Shown piece by piece: positions 1 through 12,811 of a stretch of DNA of 64,000 nucleotides (the stretch's first letter is position 1; every line of letters starts with the position of its first letter). The translations under genes and the position numbers were made by a program. The notes beneath the pieces were generated by a model. That model was not told the DNA's origin and did no database searches. It saw nothing but the letters and a program-made list of their open reading frames with translations. The stretch is from Pithys albifrons albifrons (taxonomy: Eukaryota; Chordata; Aves; Passeriformes; Thamnophilidae). The DNA lies in contig NC_092473.1 in NCBI RefSeq assembly GCF_047495875.1, positions 13,235,733 through 13,299,732 of the forward strand. The letters are read 5' to 3'.

Positions 1-531
1 AGCAAGCAGCACTCCAGTGACACCAGTCCCCAAGACACCAGTTTACCAAAAACTTCCCAAAACTTCCATCAGTGCAAGCCTCACCTGTGCACTTTGATAA
101 TGAAGCCATTTTTGCAATGTAAAAAGTAGGCAAAACCTTCATGATTGGGACTCATTAACGTAGCAGTTGCTTTGGGTTTACCTGCTCTGTCAAATGCCAG
201 GAGTGCTGATGAGTGACCTTACCTGATCAGGAGGGGCCCAGATGGCTGGGCAGCTGCTCCAGCCGGCTCAGGTCACTGTGGGTGCTGCTGATGATTTTAG
301 AGGAGACCTCTTCCATCTGGGCTGTGACAAGACCCCATCAGGAATAAATGCGTTTACAGATGGGGCCTTGCAGGACATTCTGACATTTGTGTGTATGACG
401 GAGCAGCCTTCAGGTGAGCATGGCCAGCACCTGCAGTTCCAACACACATTTAATGACAACATCTTTCAGAGAGCAGGAGGAAGTGCCAGGTCACACAGCT
501 CATGCCATTTCTCTCCTTGCTGCTTTCCTAG
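1..531 (+). other. SDK1: SDK1 intron (left part cut by window edge)
   Basis: Intronic sequence upstream of the first visible SDK1 exon. I see no exon, repeat or RNA gene in it. A donor-like CTTCAG|GTGAGC at 413/414 has no Sidekick-like reading frame before it. Confidence 0.6.
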
Positions 532-696
532 ATGAAGGACTCTGGGATATGTTTGTGAAGGACATCCCTCGCAGTGCCACCTCCTACACCGTGGGCCTGG
601 ACAAACTCAGACAGGGTGTCACCTACGAATTTCGGGTGGTGGCTGTCAATGAATTTGGCTATGGAGAGCCAAGTGTTCCATCTGTGGCAGTATCAG
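532..696 (+). CDS. SDK1: SDK1 exon: end of the last fibronectin-III domain
   Basis: The acceptor is TTTCCTAG and the donor is CAG|GTAATC. The exon of 165 nt begins with two bases of a split codon and ends in phase 1. It reads [15 protein letters not shown] through SVPSVAVS, the F and G strands of an FN3 domain with the usual Y-x-F-R-V-x-A-V-N core. I found no earlier SDK1 exon in bases 1-531. Confidence 0.9.
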
Positions 697-3600
697 GTAA
701 TCATGGATTTCTTAAAAATATCTTTTCCAATGGAATTTCTTGGGGTTGGGAGAGAAACAGATTCACTGGTTGCAACAAATAATCAAAGGCAGCTTGTTTT
801 CACTTGTTTCAGGATAGAACTGGAGTAATATAGTGGTGAGTCAAGGTTTGTAATTACAGTATGCTTTACTCTCAAGAGCAATAATGCGTGTGTGCCGTTT
901 TTAAGCTTGACAAAGAAGCCACTCATAGTGTTTCTCTGTAAGATCTCTTGTCCTAAGACTAATTTACACAGTCTAGAATTTGTTTGCTTTTTCTCCATTC
1001 CTAGTCTGTTGTGTTGTTTGCTCTGCTTTATTCCCCCCCCCCCCCCAAGATTCTGTGATAAACATTTTCTGTGTAGTCTTCTCAAAAATATGAAAGAGTA
1101 GTTTCACAAAATTATTTCTGATAATCCTCTGTGCTGGCAGTTCCAGTCCAGTGTGATGACTCCAGTCACCCTTCATCAGAACAGCTCGTTGGTGTAGCTC
1201 TTGGGCTCTTCCCACCCTCCCTGCTCTCTTGTGCTTATCCCCAGTAAACAGGGCTATGACCTAAACATGCTTCCCAAACCCCTGTGAGCAGCCCAGAACT
1301 CTGGTTTTCTGAAGGAACTTCAATACCTCAAAAAGCAAATTCCCCTCAGATTGCCAGGACTGGGCAAGTGGAGTTCAGTGGCCTGTGGTGAGGTGGGAGA
1401 CCTTGCCCTCGAGAAGGCTTTGCTGGGTTTCCTCTCAGCCTCCCAGCTGTGCTCCAGGTTGCTTTGGAGCAGCAAGTTTCACCCTTGATGTGTCAGCAAA
1501 GACAAGGGGAATAAAAGAACCTGATAAAGCAGCTTTGTGATTCAAAATTCTGGAGAGTCCTGAGAACCTGGCAATGCTCCAGCATCTGGAGTGGCTTTTA
1601 TCTCTTTGCTGCTCCAGTGAAAAGCATAAACACCATTCAAGAGCTACCAGCAGGCAGGAGTAGCAAGCACTGCTCTCGCCATCACGGCTACATTTGTCCT
1701 GACACAATTAACCACTTAGCCCGTGAGAGCTTCCATGGGTTTCAGTGTGAGTGCTACCCCTGCTTTTCTTCTTCAGGACAAGGGCATGGACAACCCACTT
1801 CAAACACCACGAGTCAGTGTTTTTCCTATCTGTGGCTTCACAGAGGCTGTAACACAATGTAAAGGATCAGCAGTCATGTCAGTCTTTCTTTTCCTGGGAG
1901 ACATTATTCCTCTGAAGCTGGGCATGCATCTCCTTGTGATGCTTTCTATAAATAAACTACTTGTTTGTAAGTTCTCCACTTGAACAGAACTATTTAATTC
2001 ACCTCCTTTTGATGCTTCAGTGTTCCTCTCAAATTGCTGCATGAAAGTAAGAGGCTTCTGTTGAGATTCACAGTCATAAAAGTATAAAGCATTTTAGGCT
2101 GACCACTTCAGCTGGCACAGGGAGGTATAAATTGCCCTGAATCTGCTCAACCCAGCATGGCTTGTGGAGTTTGCCTTTAGGACTTTATTGGCCTGGACTG
2201 GCCTCCTAGAAAAGAAAGGTTGTGGCTGTTTTTCCCTGCTGTAGAATAGCCAGTGATCTGGAACAAATTTAAGCTCATATTGTCAGGCTTACAACAGACT
2301 TGTATTCAGATCCAGGCTCAGGACAGTCAGGGAAAGAGACTGCCTGGGTTCAGTGCCGTTGGTCTCCTGGCATCACCCATTGCTGCCAGGTGGTGTTCCA
2401 CCTTCTGGACTACAGGGGAATTATATACAATTGCTGGCTCCTGCTCCAGCAGCTGCATTTTTTCCCAAAGCTGAGGGAGCTCAAGAGCAGATGAAGAGAA
2501 TATCACTGCAAGAAAATAACAATACTTACTACTTTAAACCAAGACTGGCAAGATAACTCTGGAATGGGGACGTTAGAAGCATTTTGCGTCTCAAATTGAG
2601 GTCAAATGGGGTGGAATGCCCTGAGATTGCACAAAATCCAGGCAACTGAATTGATACCCATGTGCTGCACACCAGGCTTGGCTGAGTGGATGGGAAAGTG
2701 ATAGAGAGCAGCAGTGAAGGCTGGAAGTTGGAGTTAATGGAGGTACTGAAAGACACTGAACCAAATGTACTTTGTTCCCTGGCACTGGCTGTATTTTTCA
2801 AAGAGCTACTGAGTAGCATTTTGGCAAGGCAAGCCTCTTGAAAAGTGGAATAATCATAGGTCATGCCAGTCATGTGAGAGGTTCCTTTGACCCATAGCAT
2901 GGTAGTCATGATGTGTAGGTGTGCAGAGCTGTGGGAGGAAACCTGCTTCTCTTCTCTTGGTGATAACTTCATCTTAGCTAAGGGATTCTGGGGCCCTGCT
3001 CCAGGAGTGTGAAAGATGCCTGTAGAGAGGGAACAGGTTGCCTAGAGAAATTGTGGCTGACCCATCCTTGGAAATGTTCAAAGCCAGGTTGGATGGGGCT
3101 TGGAGCAACCTGGGCTAGTGGAAGGTGTCCCTGCCCATGGCATGGGATAGAACTGGGTGGGTTTTAAGGTCCCTTCCAACCCAAACCATCCTGTGATCCT
3201 GCATTGGAGTTGGGATATGCTCCTGTTCTCTGCCATCTCAGAAGTGTCAGAAAGCCCCTCAAAAGTCTGACTGCTGAGCAGACTCTGTGACATCCTTTGA
3301 ACACCTCCCTCTCCCAAGCACTGTTAGATGCATTGTTCACTGTGGGGAGGAAGAGAAAATTTTGAAGGGACATAAGGAGGAACTGTTCTTTGTTTTTTGT
3401 TCTTTCAGCACAAACAGAAGCCCCCTTCTATGAGGAGTGGTGGTTTCTGCTGGTGATGGCTCTCTCAAGCCTGATCCTCATCCTCTTGGTGGTGTTTGCA
3501 TTGGTCCTGCATGGCCAGAGCAAGAAGTACAAGAACTGCAATGGAGGTAAGGCATTGTTTCCATGCTGTGCACAAACTCTTAAGAGCTGTGGAAATCAGA

Positions 3601-6600
3601 AATATCTTCCCCTTTGAACCCTTGATTTCATCACTGTGGACTCTCCTTACAGCTACTTTGTTTGGCAGAAGACTTGGATCCTTTTGCTGTCTGGTGTGGT
3701 AGAAATGGCTTTTGCCCACAGCTGCACTGGAGCAGGGGTTGGATACTGAGCAGCATCTGCAAGTCCCAGGGACTGTAGCAAAAGCCAAGGAGTCTGGGTC
3801 AAATCCTTGGCAGAAGATCACAAATAAGGAATCAGCTGAGATCTTGTTCAGCTTTGCCATCATTCCCTGATAGATGGGGAGAAGGGGAAAGATTCTGCTT
3901 TTCCATGGCTGTACCCAGTGCAGATATTGTAGATCTGTGTGTGTGAGGACTATATCACAATTCCTGTGTATTTGGAGTGTCCTGCATCTCATATTCTTTC
4001 CCTAAGCCAAGCTGCAGTTCCTGGGCTGGGGGCCAGGCATCCAGGAGGTGTCTTGGTTGTCTGGACCTGTTAGACTTCAACATTAAATGAGCATCAAGCT
4101 TTGAATTTTCCTTTAGTTATGATTTTTACCAGTCTTCTTTCTTGAAACAGGAGCTACCTGCTCTATAACAGGAATGTTAAGTAGTCTCCTTTCAAAAAGC
4201 CTCGTTCTTGAGCTCTGAATATTACTTTTACCTTTTCTTCTCCCTACACGTTAAACTCCTGGACTGGTTGTTCACATGTGTATTTCTCTGATAGCCTCCT
4301 CCACCTGCAGCAAGAATTGCTCTGATGCCAGGAATTGCCAGAAAAGGCACATTAATGAGTAAGATCAGGTGGATGGGTGTTTGCACCACCTGTTCTTAGG
4401 GATTAATGTAATGAAGTCTTCCAGGCAGTATCTAGTAATTCAGTCCCAAAGTGAAGATCTTCTCTTTCTTTGTAATTCACTTCTAACAAGTGTTAGAAAA
4501 TCAGATTTCAGTCCCATGAGATACAAGATGTATGAATACCATGGCATTTTACCAAGTTAATACTATTACATATTTGTATGCATAGCTCATAGGAAATCTC
4601 TCATCTTCTTAGTTTTATTCTATGTTTGGGGGACAGACATGAAAAGACAGGTCTGACCTGTACTGTCAGAAATCCATGTTCACAGAGTCTTAATGCAGCA
4701 CTGAAAGTGGAGCTGAGGATGAAGCACCTGCCTGCTGCAGTGGCAGCTTGTAACCAGCCCTTCTCCCTGGGACACGGGCTGAGCTCACACCTTTGGAGTT
4801 ACAAAGAAGGAGCATGGCAGAGAACAAGCTCCTGCTGTATTTGATCACAAGATATAATATACTTTGCTGTATTTTCTTTCTTCTTCCTGTCCCCTGTCCT
4901 TGTTCCTGCCTTACATTGTCCAGTGATTTCTTATATCTATGTCTTATCCTCATTACAGCTCTGACATCTTCTTCCCATTTACTATCTGCTTGCCCTTTTC
5001 TTGCTTTCTTTCCTGCCTCTTTTTTTTTCCTTTTCCTCTCTTTCTACCTTTTCTAGTTTTACTTTGTCTTGTTTTGTTTCAGTCAGCATGAACAAGATTC
5101 ACAGCACCTGATTTTAGGGCTTCTTCAGTGGCCACCCGAATTAGTCACCTGGTTCCTATTAATAGTCAAAAGACAAGAATAAGCACTTTTGGAGCAGTTT
5201 ATCTGTGCTATTTTAGATACTTACCTCTGAATGAAATGTATCCATCCATTCTTAACTCCTTCTTTCACCTCTTTTTGGCTCCCTCTGCCCCTTCACACTC
5301 CTGATGCACTCCTTTCCTTCACTCTGTTCTTACTCTCCAGTAAGAAAGGTAATTTCAAATAATTAATGATGTTATAAAACAGAAAGAAGGACAAGGCAGC
5401 TTCTACAGTTCTATTTGGGGGCAAAGTGCCTTTGTTTCAGCTGACTCTTTCACTGCCTGGCTCCAGGTAAAACCATCTCCAATGTGGAAGAATCAGTCAC
5501 CCTGGATAATGGAGGCTTCACTGCTCTGGAGCTCAACAGTAGACACCTGAACATCAAGAGCACTTTCTCTAAGAAGAATGGAACCAGGTAAGACGCTGGG
5601 AATTCCATGCTTTTAGAAATGCCTTTTCACGTAATGGGAATGGCTTTTTATGGCTATTAAATAGGTAAAGGGGTGAGACTGTTCTCTGGAGAATCTAGGG
5701 CAGATTTCAATGCCCAAGTCTCTGCCTCAGGCTGTGATTCTGGCTTCTGAGCATGAATTAATTGTGTCAATCCGGAGAAGTGACAACATCCCCTACACTC
5801 ACCATTCCCTTTCCTAGGTCTCCTCCTCGCCCAAGCCCAGGGGGGCTGCACTACTCTGATGAGGACATCTGCAACAAGTACAACGGGGCTGTGCTCACCG
5901 AGGGCCTGGGCCTCAACGAGAAGCCCTTGGAAGTGTCCGAGTCAGAGGTGAGGATTTCCCTTTGCTCACCAAGTACTGCCCAGTCACTGCAGATAATCAT
6001 TGCCCTGCTGAATCCTGGCAAGCCTTTGAAGTCCCAATCCCACACCTGCATCATACTGTGTGGTCACTGTTTGCCTGTCTTAGAGGCTTTAAAATGTCCA
6101 ATTCACCAAGCTGTTTGCATCATATCTAAAAATTAAAATATCAAAGGAAAAAATGCAGCAAAATAACTACAGTCTGGATGAGGTTAAAGGGAGATGGGTT
6201 CTGGATTGTTGCACTGACTGAAGTAGGAGCTGTGGTTTGAAGTTTCACAGTGCCTGTTTTAGACAGCTCCAGCAAACCCCACGACTCAGAAGAGTGGTCT
6301 GAGTGCTGATAACTGCTGCCTCAGGTACAGTCAGTGGGGAGTGAGTAACTTGCCAGGGAGCACATGGCTGTGGCTGTGAGAGCCCAGCATTCAGCTCTCT
6401 GGACACCCCAGCCTTATGCTCAGGTTGCCTTCAGACTCAGTTCTCCAAGAGGGTGGGTATATGCCCGCGTTATCCATCTGGCTGTGCTCCATCTTGTGTC
6501 CCATGTTCCCTGTAAGAAGGAACAAAACACTGGCTGTCTGTGAAAGTCCAACAGTGGCCAGGGGTCAATAGACAGACTTCAGAGAATATGCAGAAAGGTA

Positions 6601-9600
6601 AATCTGTCTCTAAAATCACACGTTGTCAGCTGAGATCCTGATGAATCCGAACTGACAGCGCAAGAAGCGAGCAGTGGGCCAAACCACTCCAAACGTGACC
6701 CTCCTAGCAAGAATACATCAAGACCAGCAAGTAGTGAAAGAAGATGACAGTTTTCATCTGTAGCTTTTCTGCACCTGCAGCTACAGCTGCTTTTCCTGGC
6801 TACCTAGCTCTCACCTCCTGCTAATTACCACAGACAGCCTGCTGCTTTGTGCTGCCCTGTGGCCGACCCATCATGCAGGCAGCTTTCCTTGGTGCAGCTC
6901 AAGCTGCTGTGTCTGCAATGCACAAGTGTTACCCTCCAGATTAAACCCATAGAGCTTTGGTCATGTCAGTGTAACAGCCCAGCATTAAACCTGTCATTAA
7001 AACAGTTTGCTGAGCATGATCGTGAATTTAGTACCGGCACCTTTTGACATTAATTTCAATGTCCCATGTGGTATTCTCTGGTAATGTGTAAAAGTCTCCT
7101 TGCAGGGTGTCATTATGCCTCCTGTGTGCACTGTTTGTACAGCAGAGAAGAAAGTGATTTGGGTGGTTTTCTTCTCAGGCTATTATTAATGTTGTTTATT
7201 TACTGTGTATTGCTGTTGAGCCTGAAGGTCTCGATTGAGATTCTGGTGTTTTTGTGAATCTGGGTGTGCCCGTGGGTATGTGCACAAACTGTGCCTCCTG
7301 CTTTTCCTTGGGGCTTGGCTATGCAGCCTGCCTGTATCATGTCTTTGATGCTGGTTTTTTTTGTGGTGAGGAGTGCTTTTAGTCATGAAATGTTAATATA
7401 CTCCCAGTAGGGGTAGCAATAGGAGATGCTGCCTTTTGATCAGTCTGAAAATGCTGTTTATGTTGGTGGGTACAGACAGGAGGTCAGGATGGGTTGGGAC
7501 AGAGGTAGGTATAGATGATTGACCACTCTCTTTTCAAGTGTTCCTGTACCTATTAGCATTTCCTGTTTGTCTTTTATTTTCTTTTACTTCTGTTCTCAAA
7601 GGTGATCTTAACAGACAAGCTCTGGTTTTTCAGAGTTTCAGAATTTCCATCTCTCTTAGCAGGCAAGAATGTTTGCCATTATATAAAGAGTTAAAGATAT
7701 CTTTTTATATAAGAGCTCTACCTAGTTTTGGTCCTCTGCAGCAAAGGGTGCTGATGCTGTTTTCCTTTAATACATCTGTGCAAGGATCTCAAATTCCATT
7801 TCTAATGATGCACATAAGGGCAGGCAGGGCCAAAAACTGTGCTTTTGCTTTCAATCCACATGTCATCGTGTTACTGCTTAGTCTTATGCCTCTTGCCTGA
7901 GGTGTCAAGATTTTTTATGGAAAAGAAGGAAGTTCACTGCCTTCAAGTCTCATGAGGTTTACTGAATATGAAGAATTCTGTGAGAAACTCTTAGTGTGAG
8001 TGACTGCACTTAAAACACAGCTGCCTGGGAGCTCCCTCCTGAAGAGGAGAGCCAGAGAGAAACAAAGAGAGAATCAAGTAGGACACTTAATATTCATAAA
8101 TCAAGTGGTTAACTTACTCCATGTCATGAAAGCCAAGCACCAGTACTGTTAATGAGGTTAAAGAAGTTTAATTGGCAGGTACGGAGCAAGAGACTGCTAT
8201 GAGTGTAATTTCTAAATGATTAATAATAATAGGCTTTTAGTTAATGAGTCAAGTGGACAAGGCCCCGGACAGATAATCTGAAGAAATTTGGTGTATTCCA
8301 TGTACAGAAATTTGATGATATATCTGCGATGTCATCCAGCCATGGCAGAGCAGTTTTACAGGAGAGGAGGGGAGCGTGGAGTGTGTTTGTGTGTTCCCAC
8401 ATGTCCTTGTGGTCTCCCAAAAACTGTTTCCAGGAGAAAATATGCTCACAGGTAGCACTTGTTATCAGTCAGGGCAGAATGCTGGCGATGCTCTGGTCTT
8501 CCCACTGCTCTCTTCAGTCTGACTGGCTTTTGCCTTCTCAGCTCTATAGGAAGATATTGCAAATTTCCACTTAACACTTCACAGGGAATTATGTTAACTT
8601 GTTTCCAGGAAAGTTCTCTGATGATTTTGACAAGTTGGGCACCACATGGAAACCAGCAACAGGTGAAACATTAAATAATCAGGGATTCCTGTGTCCAGAG
8701 AAATCTTTTTGAATATTAGGTTACCTTGTCACTTTTGCAGCATATTCATTTCAGGTCAACCAAAAGAAACTGCTCCCACCTACGTTTTTAGGAGTAATCT
8801 TATAAGGTTGTTTCTTTCACAGTCACTTTAGAGAAGTATAATTTGAACTATTATCAGATTTATTATCAAATTTCCCACTGACTAAGCCAGCCAACTCTGG
8901 TCGCTGACCTGCCTCCGAACAGCGCCTGTACATTTTGTGCTATCAGTAATATACTTGAATAGCCTCTCATTTTGTGTATTTGTTGTTTCATCACCATCCC
9001 TGCACCTTTGGTTGACAGTCTGTAATGTCATCGCACACCCAATCACGCTCCAGCCTGTGGAGGTTTCCAAGGTAACACAGCCACAGTGCCATGGAAAGGA
9101 GAAAACTGAAAACAAAGCAAAAGCCCTGCAGCATCTCTATTTACTCAGTAGTTTAGAAACCACTAAAAAGTAATCCTTTAGTATAAGCTGTCTGTATTGT
9201 CATGCTAAACAGGTTTATCTTGCTTCTCCTTGATTTTCATCGCGGCTGTGGATAAGGGTAGTTATTGGAGTCTCGTGGAGTCACCTTAGAAGATACTTTA
9301 GGAAAATGGACAGAATAGCCAGTGCCTGCCTGTTCTGAAGCAAACACAGAGAAAATACTTTGTATCAACACTAACAAGCAGGTTATCCTTTCCAGCATCA
9401 GTGCTAATGATGGTGAAAAAGGTGAAGTTAGTGCAGCTATGTTTTATGACACTTGCTTCTTAAAGGCACTGGCCTTATTTACACCAAAGTAGTGTTTCCT
9501 TTCAGTTGGTCTAATGGACTAATTAGTGAACAAATTATCAGCAGGTGGTATTGTTTCAAATTCCCTCTTTCAGTTCATGGCAAGTCTAAGTGTCACCGTA

Positions 9601-12600
9601 TTTCAAATGCTGCAGCGCATCTAAAAGTGTTCCAAGTATTTCTCCTCTTTATTATGTTGACTTCTGGCAATCTTGAAAGAGCTTGGCTTAGGCACAGAAA
9701 TTATATTAGTTTTGTGGGTGAGTGTTTTACTGCTGGTGATGGACAGAAATCAAGTGGCTGCAACAGTAATACCATTATACCTATAAAGTCGTGTGTCACT
9801 CTTCTGGATACAGCTTCTTTTCTGCATTTGTCCTTAGAGCTCCCAGACTTTCAGTTGGCTTTATATTCCTATGTGTCTATCCGGACCATCCAGGCTACTC
9901 CCACACCCAGCTCCCCGGAAGAAGGGAAACTAAACTCCTCCTCTGTTACATGGAAAACACGTGTGGAATACTTATGATGTCTGCTTCCTTAGTTACACCT
10001 GGTTACTGAGGAAGCCATGGATCAAAACCATTACATTCGACATCAGGAAGACCAATAGGGTGCCACCAGAAGATTGTGGATTTTCTTCTCCTTATGCTAA
10101 TGCCACCTCAACTCAGCTGTGCTCCATCTGTTCTGCAGGGGTTTGTTTTCCTTGGGGGGTGGCCAAGAGTGACCCAGTCAGTGGTGGTGGATTGGGGAAG
10201 GAGTCGGAGGACATGGCAAGGGCAGTGGTAGCCTTGTGCCTTTGATGGAGACAGCACACCAGACCCAAAGGGGTTCACACCTTTAGGTGGTGCTTCTGTT
10301 AGTGATCCATAACCACCTGCCTCTGCTCAGGATGCAGAGACTTCTCTTCTGGATGGTCACATCATCCCCAGCTTCCCAGGCATTTAAAATTAGACTATGG
10401 AGAAACAACATTGGAGATGCAGGTTGTTGCAAAGCGCAACAACTCGTTTCTTGCTGAGTACAGAGGGATCCAGAGACTGGGGATCTTTTGGAGAAGTTGG
10501 TTGTGTCTGCAGCTGAGGACCAGCCTGCCTGAGCTCTTGTTGCCATTCCCTGCCATGCTGCCACATCTGCAGTCATCAGCAGCACTCCTGTTGGAGCTCC
10601 TTACAAAAATAGACAGGGCAGTGCTGGCAGGATGTTCCCAGCAGCAGTGCCAAGACTCTGGAGCTGCTCTATGCACTCACTGGCTGTGAAGTGGTTTAAA
10701 TCTGGGGATATTCCAGGAATGCTGCAAAACTCACCTGCTCAGGAAAGCTGTTGAAGAGAGTTGGGTGTTGGCTCCCCAAAGCTGACAGGTGGTGCAGAGG
10801 AATGTTTTCTAGGAGATAGACTTGCTGAGTTTCTTCTGGAATAATTACTAAGTGCTGGTAGGGCTTTGTTGTATTAGTAATTACATGTCAAGGCACCTGA
10901 AGCTTTTCATTCTTAAAAATCAAACAGTACATGATTCCTAAAGAGCCAGAGCCTGGGTAATAGTGAAAGGGAAGTTTTGCAAAGCTGTAAAGAGTTGCTT
11001 TGCTCAGACTTTTGGAAATCTCTGGGAAAAAATTCTCAGCTCTGTCCATCACCCTCTGTGCTGGAAAATGGGCACAAAGTAGTACTGAAGCAGCTATCTA
11101 AGCAAAGAAGTGGCATGATGGATGCTGTGCCCTTTTCAAGTGATGGTTTGCAAGGCATTTGAGGATTGTTCTTCAGAGACCATTAAAAGGGAGCTTTAGA
11201 GGAAGAGAGACAAGTTGCATGGCAGGGAGGATCAAGAAGGATGTGTGTTTGCTGTGTGGTGTCATAGATCAGAATGATACCAACCTTTTGAAACTAATTG
11301 CAGCAACTACCAGTTACGAGCTGCACTTACCTGTCTCTCCTGTATATCTTAGGCAGCTACTACTTTGGTATTTAATTACCTTTACAATTGGCCATGCAGA
11401 TTGTTGGGAATAAATGAAAAGAATAAATGCTTCTGTGTGCTCAAATTGAACATTTTGAGGGAAGGCACAAGACGTGGAAATGACTGGATAAATGTTATCT
11501 TGCTGTATGGGATGTGGCTGTTATTGGTGGGAACATCAGCAGGAACAGAAGGAAAATGTGTGCTTAGATACCATGGCCAAGGCTTTGCCGTGGTCTCTGT
11601 GCTCAGCAGAGATGTACAAGCCCTCTGTGATTTCTCCAGCTGCATCACAGCAGCAGCACTTCAGAGGAGGGGCAGATGCACAAAGCTGATGTGGTTACAT
11701 CTCAATAGAGCTCCCGCTCGATATTGATATGAGCTTTGAAGCTCTCCAGCCACCGTGCATAAATGTTTCAGGGGTAAGATGCGCTCTGAACACAGAGCTG
11801 TGTCTGACTCATCCCAGGGAAGCAGCCCCTCCTGCCTGGCAGCTCTTCTTTTCCAGATTTTGTATTCTCTTTCTTCTGTCGCCGCTGGTTGTGCACCTTG
11901 TACCATCAATAATCAGCTGGAACATGCAGATAGAGTTGTTTGCCTGTAAAAAAAATCTGATTTTGTGTAATTCCCTTTCAGTTATGTAACTAACTTTCAA
12001 TACAAAACAGAGTAAGGCACACCCAGAGTACTGTGCAGGTGGCCTGGTCTGGTCACCACAAACAACAGCCTGTCTGGCCAACCCAAGTGGGTTTGTATGG
12101 GAGACGTTTCTGCTGTCCTTGCATCAGAACAGAGATGCTCAATTCTAATTGCAATATTTCTGATTATTGTTTACAACAGTAATAGTGATCGAAAGCTCTT
12201 GTTTTCCCTGTGGCATCTCTGCACTTCCCTGCATCTTGTGTCCAAATAGGAACTCCTGGCTCCTGCTACAGTGAATTAGAAGGGATTTCTCTGCATTGCT
12301 TATCACCAGCGTTCATCAGGGGACTCTCCCTCTAGCAGCAAAGTCTGGCTAAACCAGAGCATGATGCTTTTCTACAGTCCAGCTTGGATTACACCTGAAC
12401 TTCAAGCCATCTTGCCTTAACATTACAGCTTCTGTCAGCTGGTGATATTAAACCTGCCTCTAAATTCTTTGCAAGTGGAACAGGCTAAATAAATGCTAAT
12501 GACCGACTATTTAATGATATTTTTTCCCGCTGCTCCAGGTCACTGACTCAGATTACGAAGACGAGTTGCCCAAGCACTCCTTTGTGAACCACTACATGAG

Positions 12601-12811
12601 CGACCCCACGTACTACAACTCGTGGAAGCGGCAGCAGAAAGGGGTGAAGCACCCAGCGTCCTACAGATACGAGGAGTGCACGGCCAGCGAGACAGAACCC
12701 TATTTCCAGACTGTCATCACAACACAGAGCTCAGGAGGGGTGTACACCCCGACGGGACAGCCCGCGCCCGGCTCCCGGACTCCAGTGACAGGCTTCTCCT
12801 CCTTCGTCTGA
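532..12811 (+). CDS. SDK1: Sidekick-1 cell adhesion molecule, 3' part (last five coding exons)
   Basis: The exons join at 532-696, 3409-3546, 5467-5587, 5818-5947 and 12539-12811. All borders are AG/GT and the phases agree, giving 275 C-terminal residues and a TGA stop. In order they encode the end of a fibronectin-III domain ([18 protein letters not shown]), one membrane helix after EEWW, and a cytoplasmic tail of about 200 residues with [16 protein letters not shown] and [17 protein letters not shown], ending in GFSSFV. Sidekicks are homophilic immunoglobulin/FN3 adhesion proteins of synapses. The C-terminal hexapeptide is known to bind PDZ domains of MAGI scaffolds. The immunoglobulin repeats and most FN3 repeats lie left of the window. 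The paralogue SDK2 has a similar tail. I chose SDK1 because CYP3A genes follow it, as expected at the avian SDK1-FOXK1 locus. The family is certain; the paralogue is likely. Confidence 0.88.
1033..1046 (+). repeat. C homopolymer (14 C)
   Basis: An uninterrupted run of 14 cytosines inside the SDK1 intron. The length is prone to polymerase slippage and to sequencing error, so the exact count is uncertain. Confidence 0.9.
3029..3201 (+). mobile_element. CR1 LINE 3' fragment, sense
   Basis: The segment runs from GGGAACAGGTTGCC through AGGTCCCTTCCAACCCAAACC to the terminal CTGTGATCCTG. This is the 3' untranslated end of chicken-repeat-1 retrotransposons, which are heavily 5'-truncated and end in short ATTCTATGA-type octamer repeats rather than poly(A). 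Only the last 170 bp remain, with substitutions, so it is an old dead copy. Confidence 0.9.
3409..3546 (+). CDS. SDK1: SDK1 exon: transmembrane segment
   Basis: This exon of 138 nt lies between TTCTTTCAG and GAG|GTAAGG. It encodes the short extracellular juxtamembrane stretch [10 protein letters not shown], one hydrophobic helix of about 22 residues rich in L, V and A, then [11 protein letters not shown]. The positive charges on the downstream side give a type I topology, with the tail in the cytoplasm. Confidence 0.92.
3547..5466 (+). other. SDK1: SDK1 intron, no feature seen
   Basis: An intron of 1.9 kb. It includes a pyrimidine-rich stretch around 4980-5060 but no repeat family, RNA gene or extra exon that I recognise. 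Confidence 0.65.
5467..5587 (+). CDS. SDK1: SDK1 exon: proximal cytoplasmic tail
   Basis: This exon of 121 nt has acceptor CTCCAG and donor CAG|GTAAGA. It reads [38 protein letters not shown] and part of an arginine codon finished by the next exon. The Ser/Thr-rich juxtamembrane tail is strongly conserved among Sidekicks; no enzymatic domain is present. Confidence 0.92.
5818..5947 (+). CDS. SDK1: SDK1 exon: middle of cytoplasmic tail
   Basis: This exon of 130 nt has acceptor TTCCTAG and donor GAG|GTGAGG and ends in phase 0. It reads [19 protein letters not shown], then [20 protein letters not shown] and VSESE. The proline-rich start and the acidic YSDED patch are typical of this family. The following intron, 6.6 kb, is the longest of SDK1 in the window. 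Confidence 0.92.
5948..12538 (+). other. SDK1: SDK1 last intron, 6.6 kb
   Basis: The intron separates the middle tail exon from the terminal exon. Open frames in it (for example 9453-9977) lack splice logic and resemble no Sidekick sequence. An AT-rich stretch at about 8085-8245 with several TTAAT/TAATGA cores looks like conserved non-coding DNA but cannot be proved so from one sequence. I saw no CR1 or LTR remnant. Confidence 0.6.
12539..12811 (+). CDS. SDK1: SDK1 terminal coding exon with PDZ-binding C terminus
   Basis: The acceptor is a pyrimidine tract followed by GCTCCAG. The exon opens with [20 protein letters not shown] and continues [15 protein letters not shown] to the terminus [13 protein letters not shown] and a TGA. 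GFSSFV is a class PDZ ligand, established for Sidekicks as the binding site for MAGI proteins and needed for synaptic placement. The tract between about residues 35 and 75 of this exon is the least conserved part of the tail. Confidence 0.92.
   Translation, partial: VTDSDYEDELPKHSFVNHYMSDPTYYNSWKRQQKGVKHPASYRYEECTASETEPYFQTVITTQSSGGVYTPTGQPAPGSRTPVTGFSSFV

Larger units (their letters stand above)
697..3408 (+). other. SDK1: SDK1 intron with a CR1 fragment and a C homopolymer
   Basis: An intron of 2.7 kb between the FN3 and transmembrane exons. It holds a run of 14 C at 1033-1046 and a plus-strand CR1 3' end at 3029-3201. I see nothing else in it. Confidence 0.7.

Noticed and set aside
242..413. 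A possible extra SDK1 exon ending at CTTCAG|GTGAGC.
   Set aside because: The open frame before the donor does not resemble a fibronectin-III or immunoglobulin domain of a Sidekick, and I saw no fitting acceptor.
3465..3992. A 175-codon minus-strand frame.
   Set aside because: It is the antisense of the SDK1 transmembrane exon and its intron; it has no family resemblance and no splice context.
9453..9977. A 174-codon plus-strand frame in the last SDK1 intron.
   Set aside because: Composition is that of ordinary intron; there is no family motif and no splice borders that would keep SDK1 in frame.
532..12811. Naming the adhesion gene SDK2 instead of SDK1.
   Set aside because: The tails are alike, but the adjacent CYP3A genes match the SDK1-FOXK1 locus of non-mammalian vertebrates. 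A tree of the tail would settle it.
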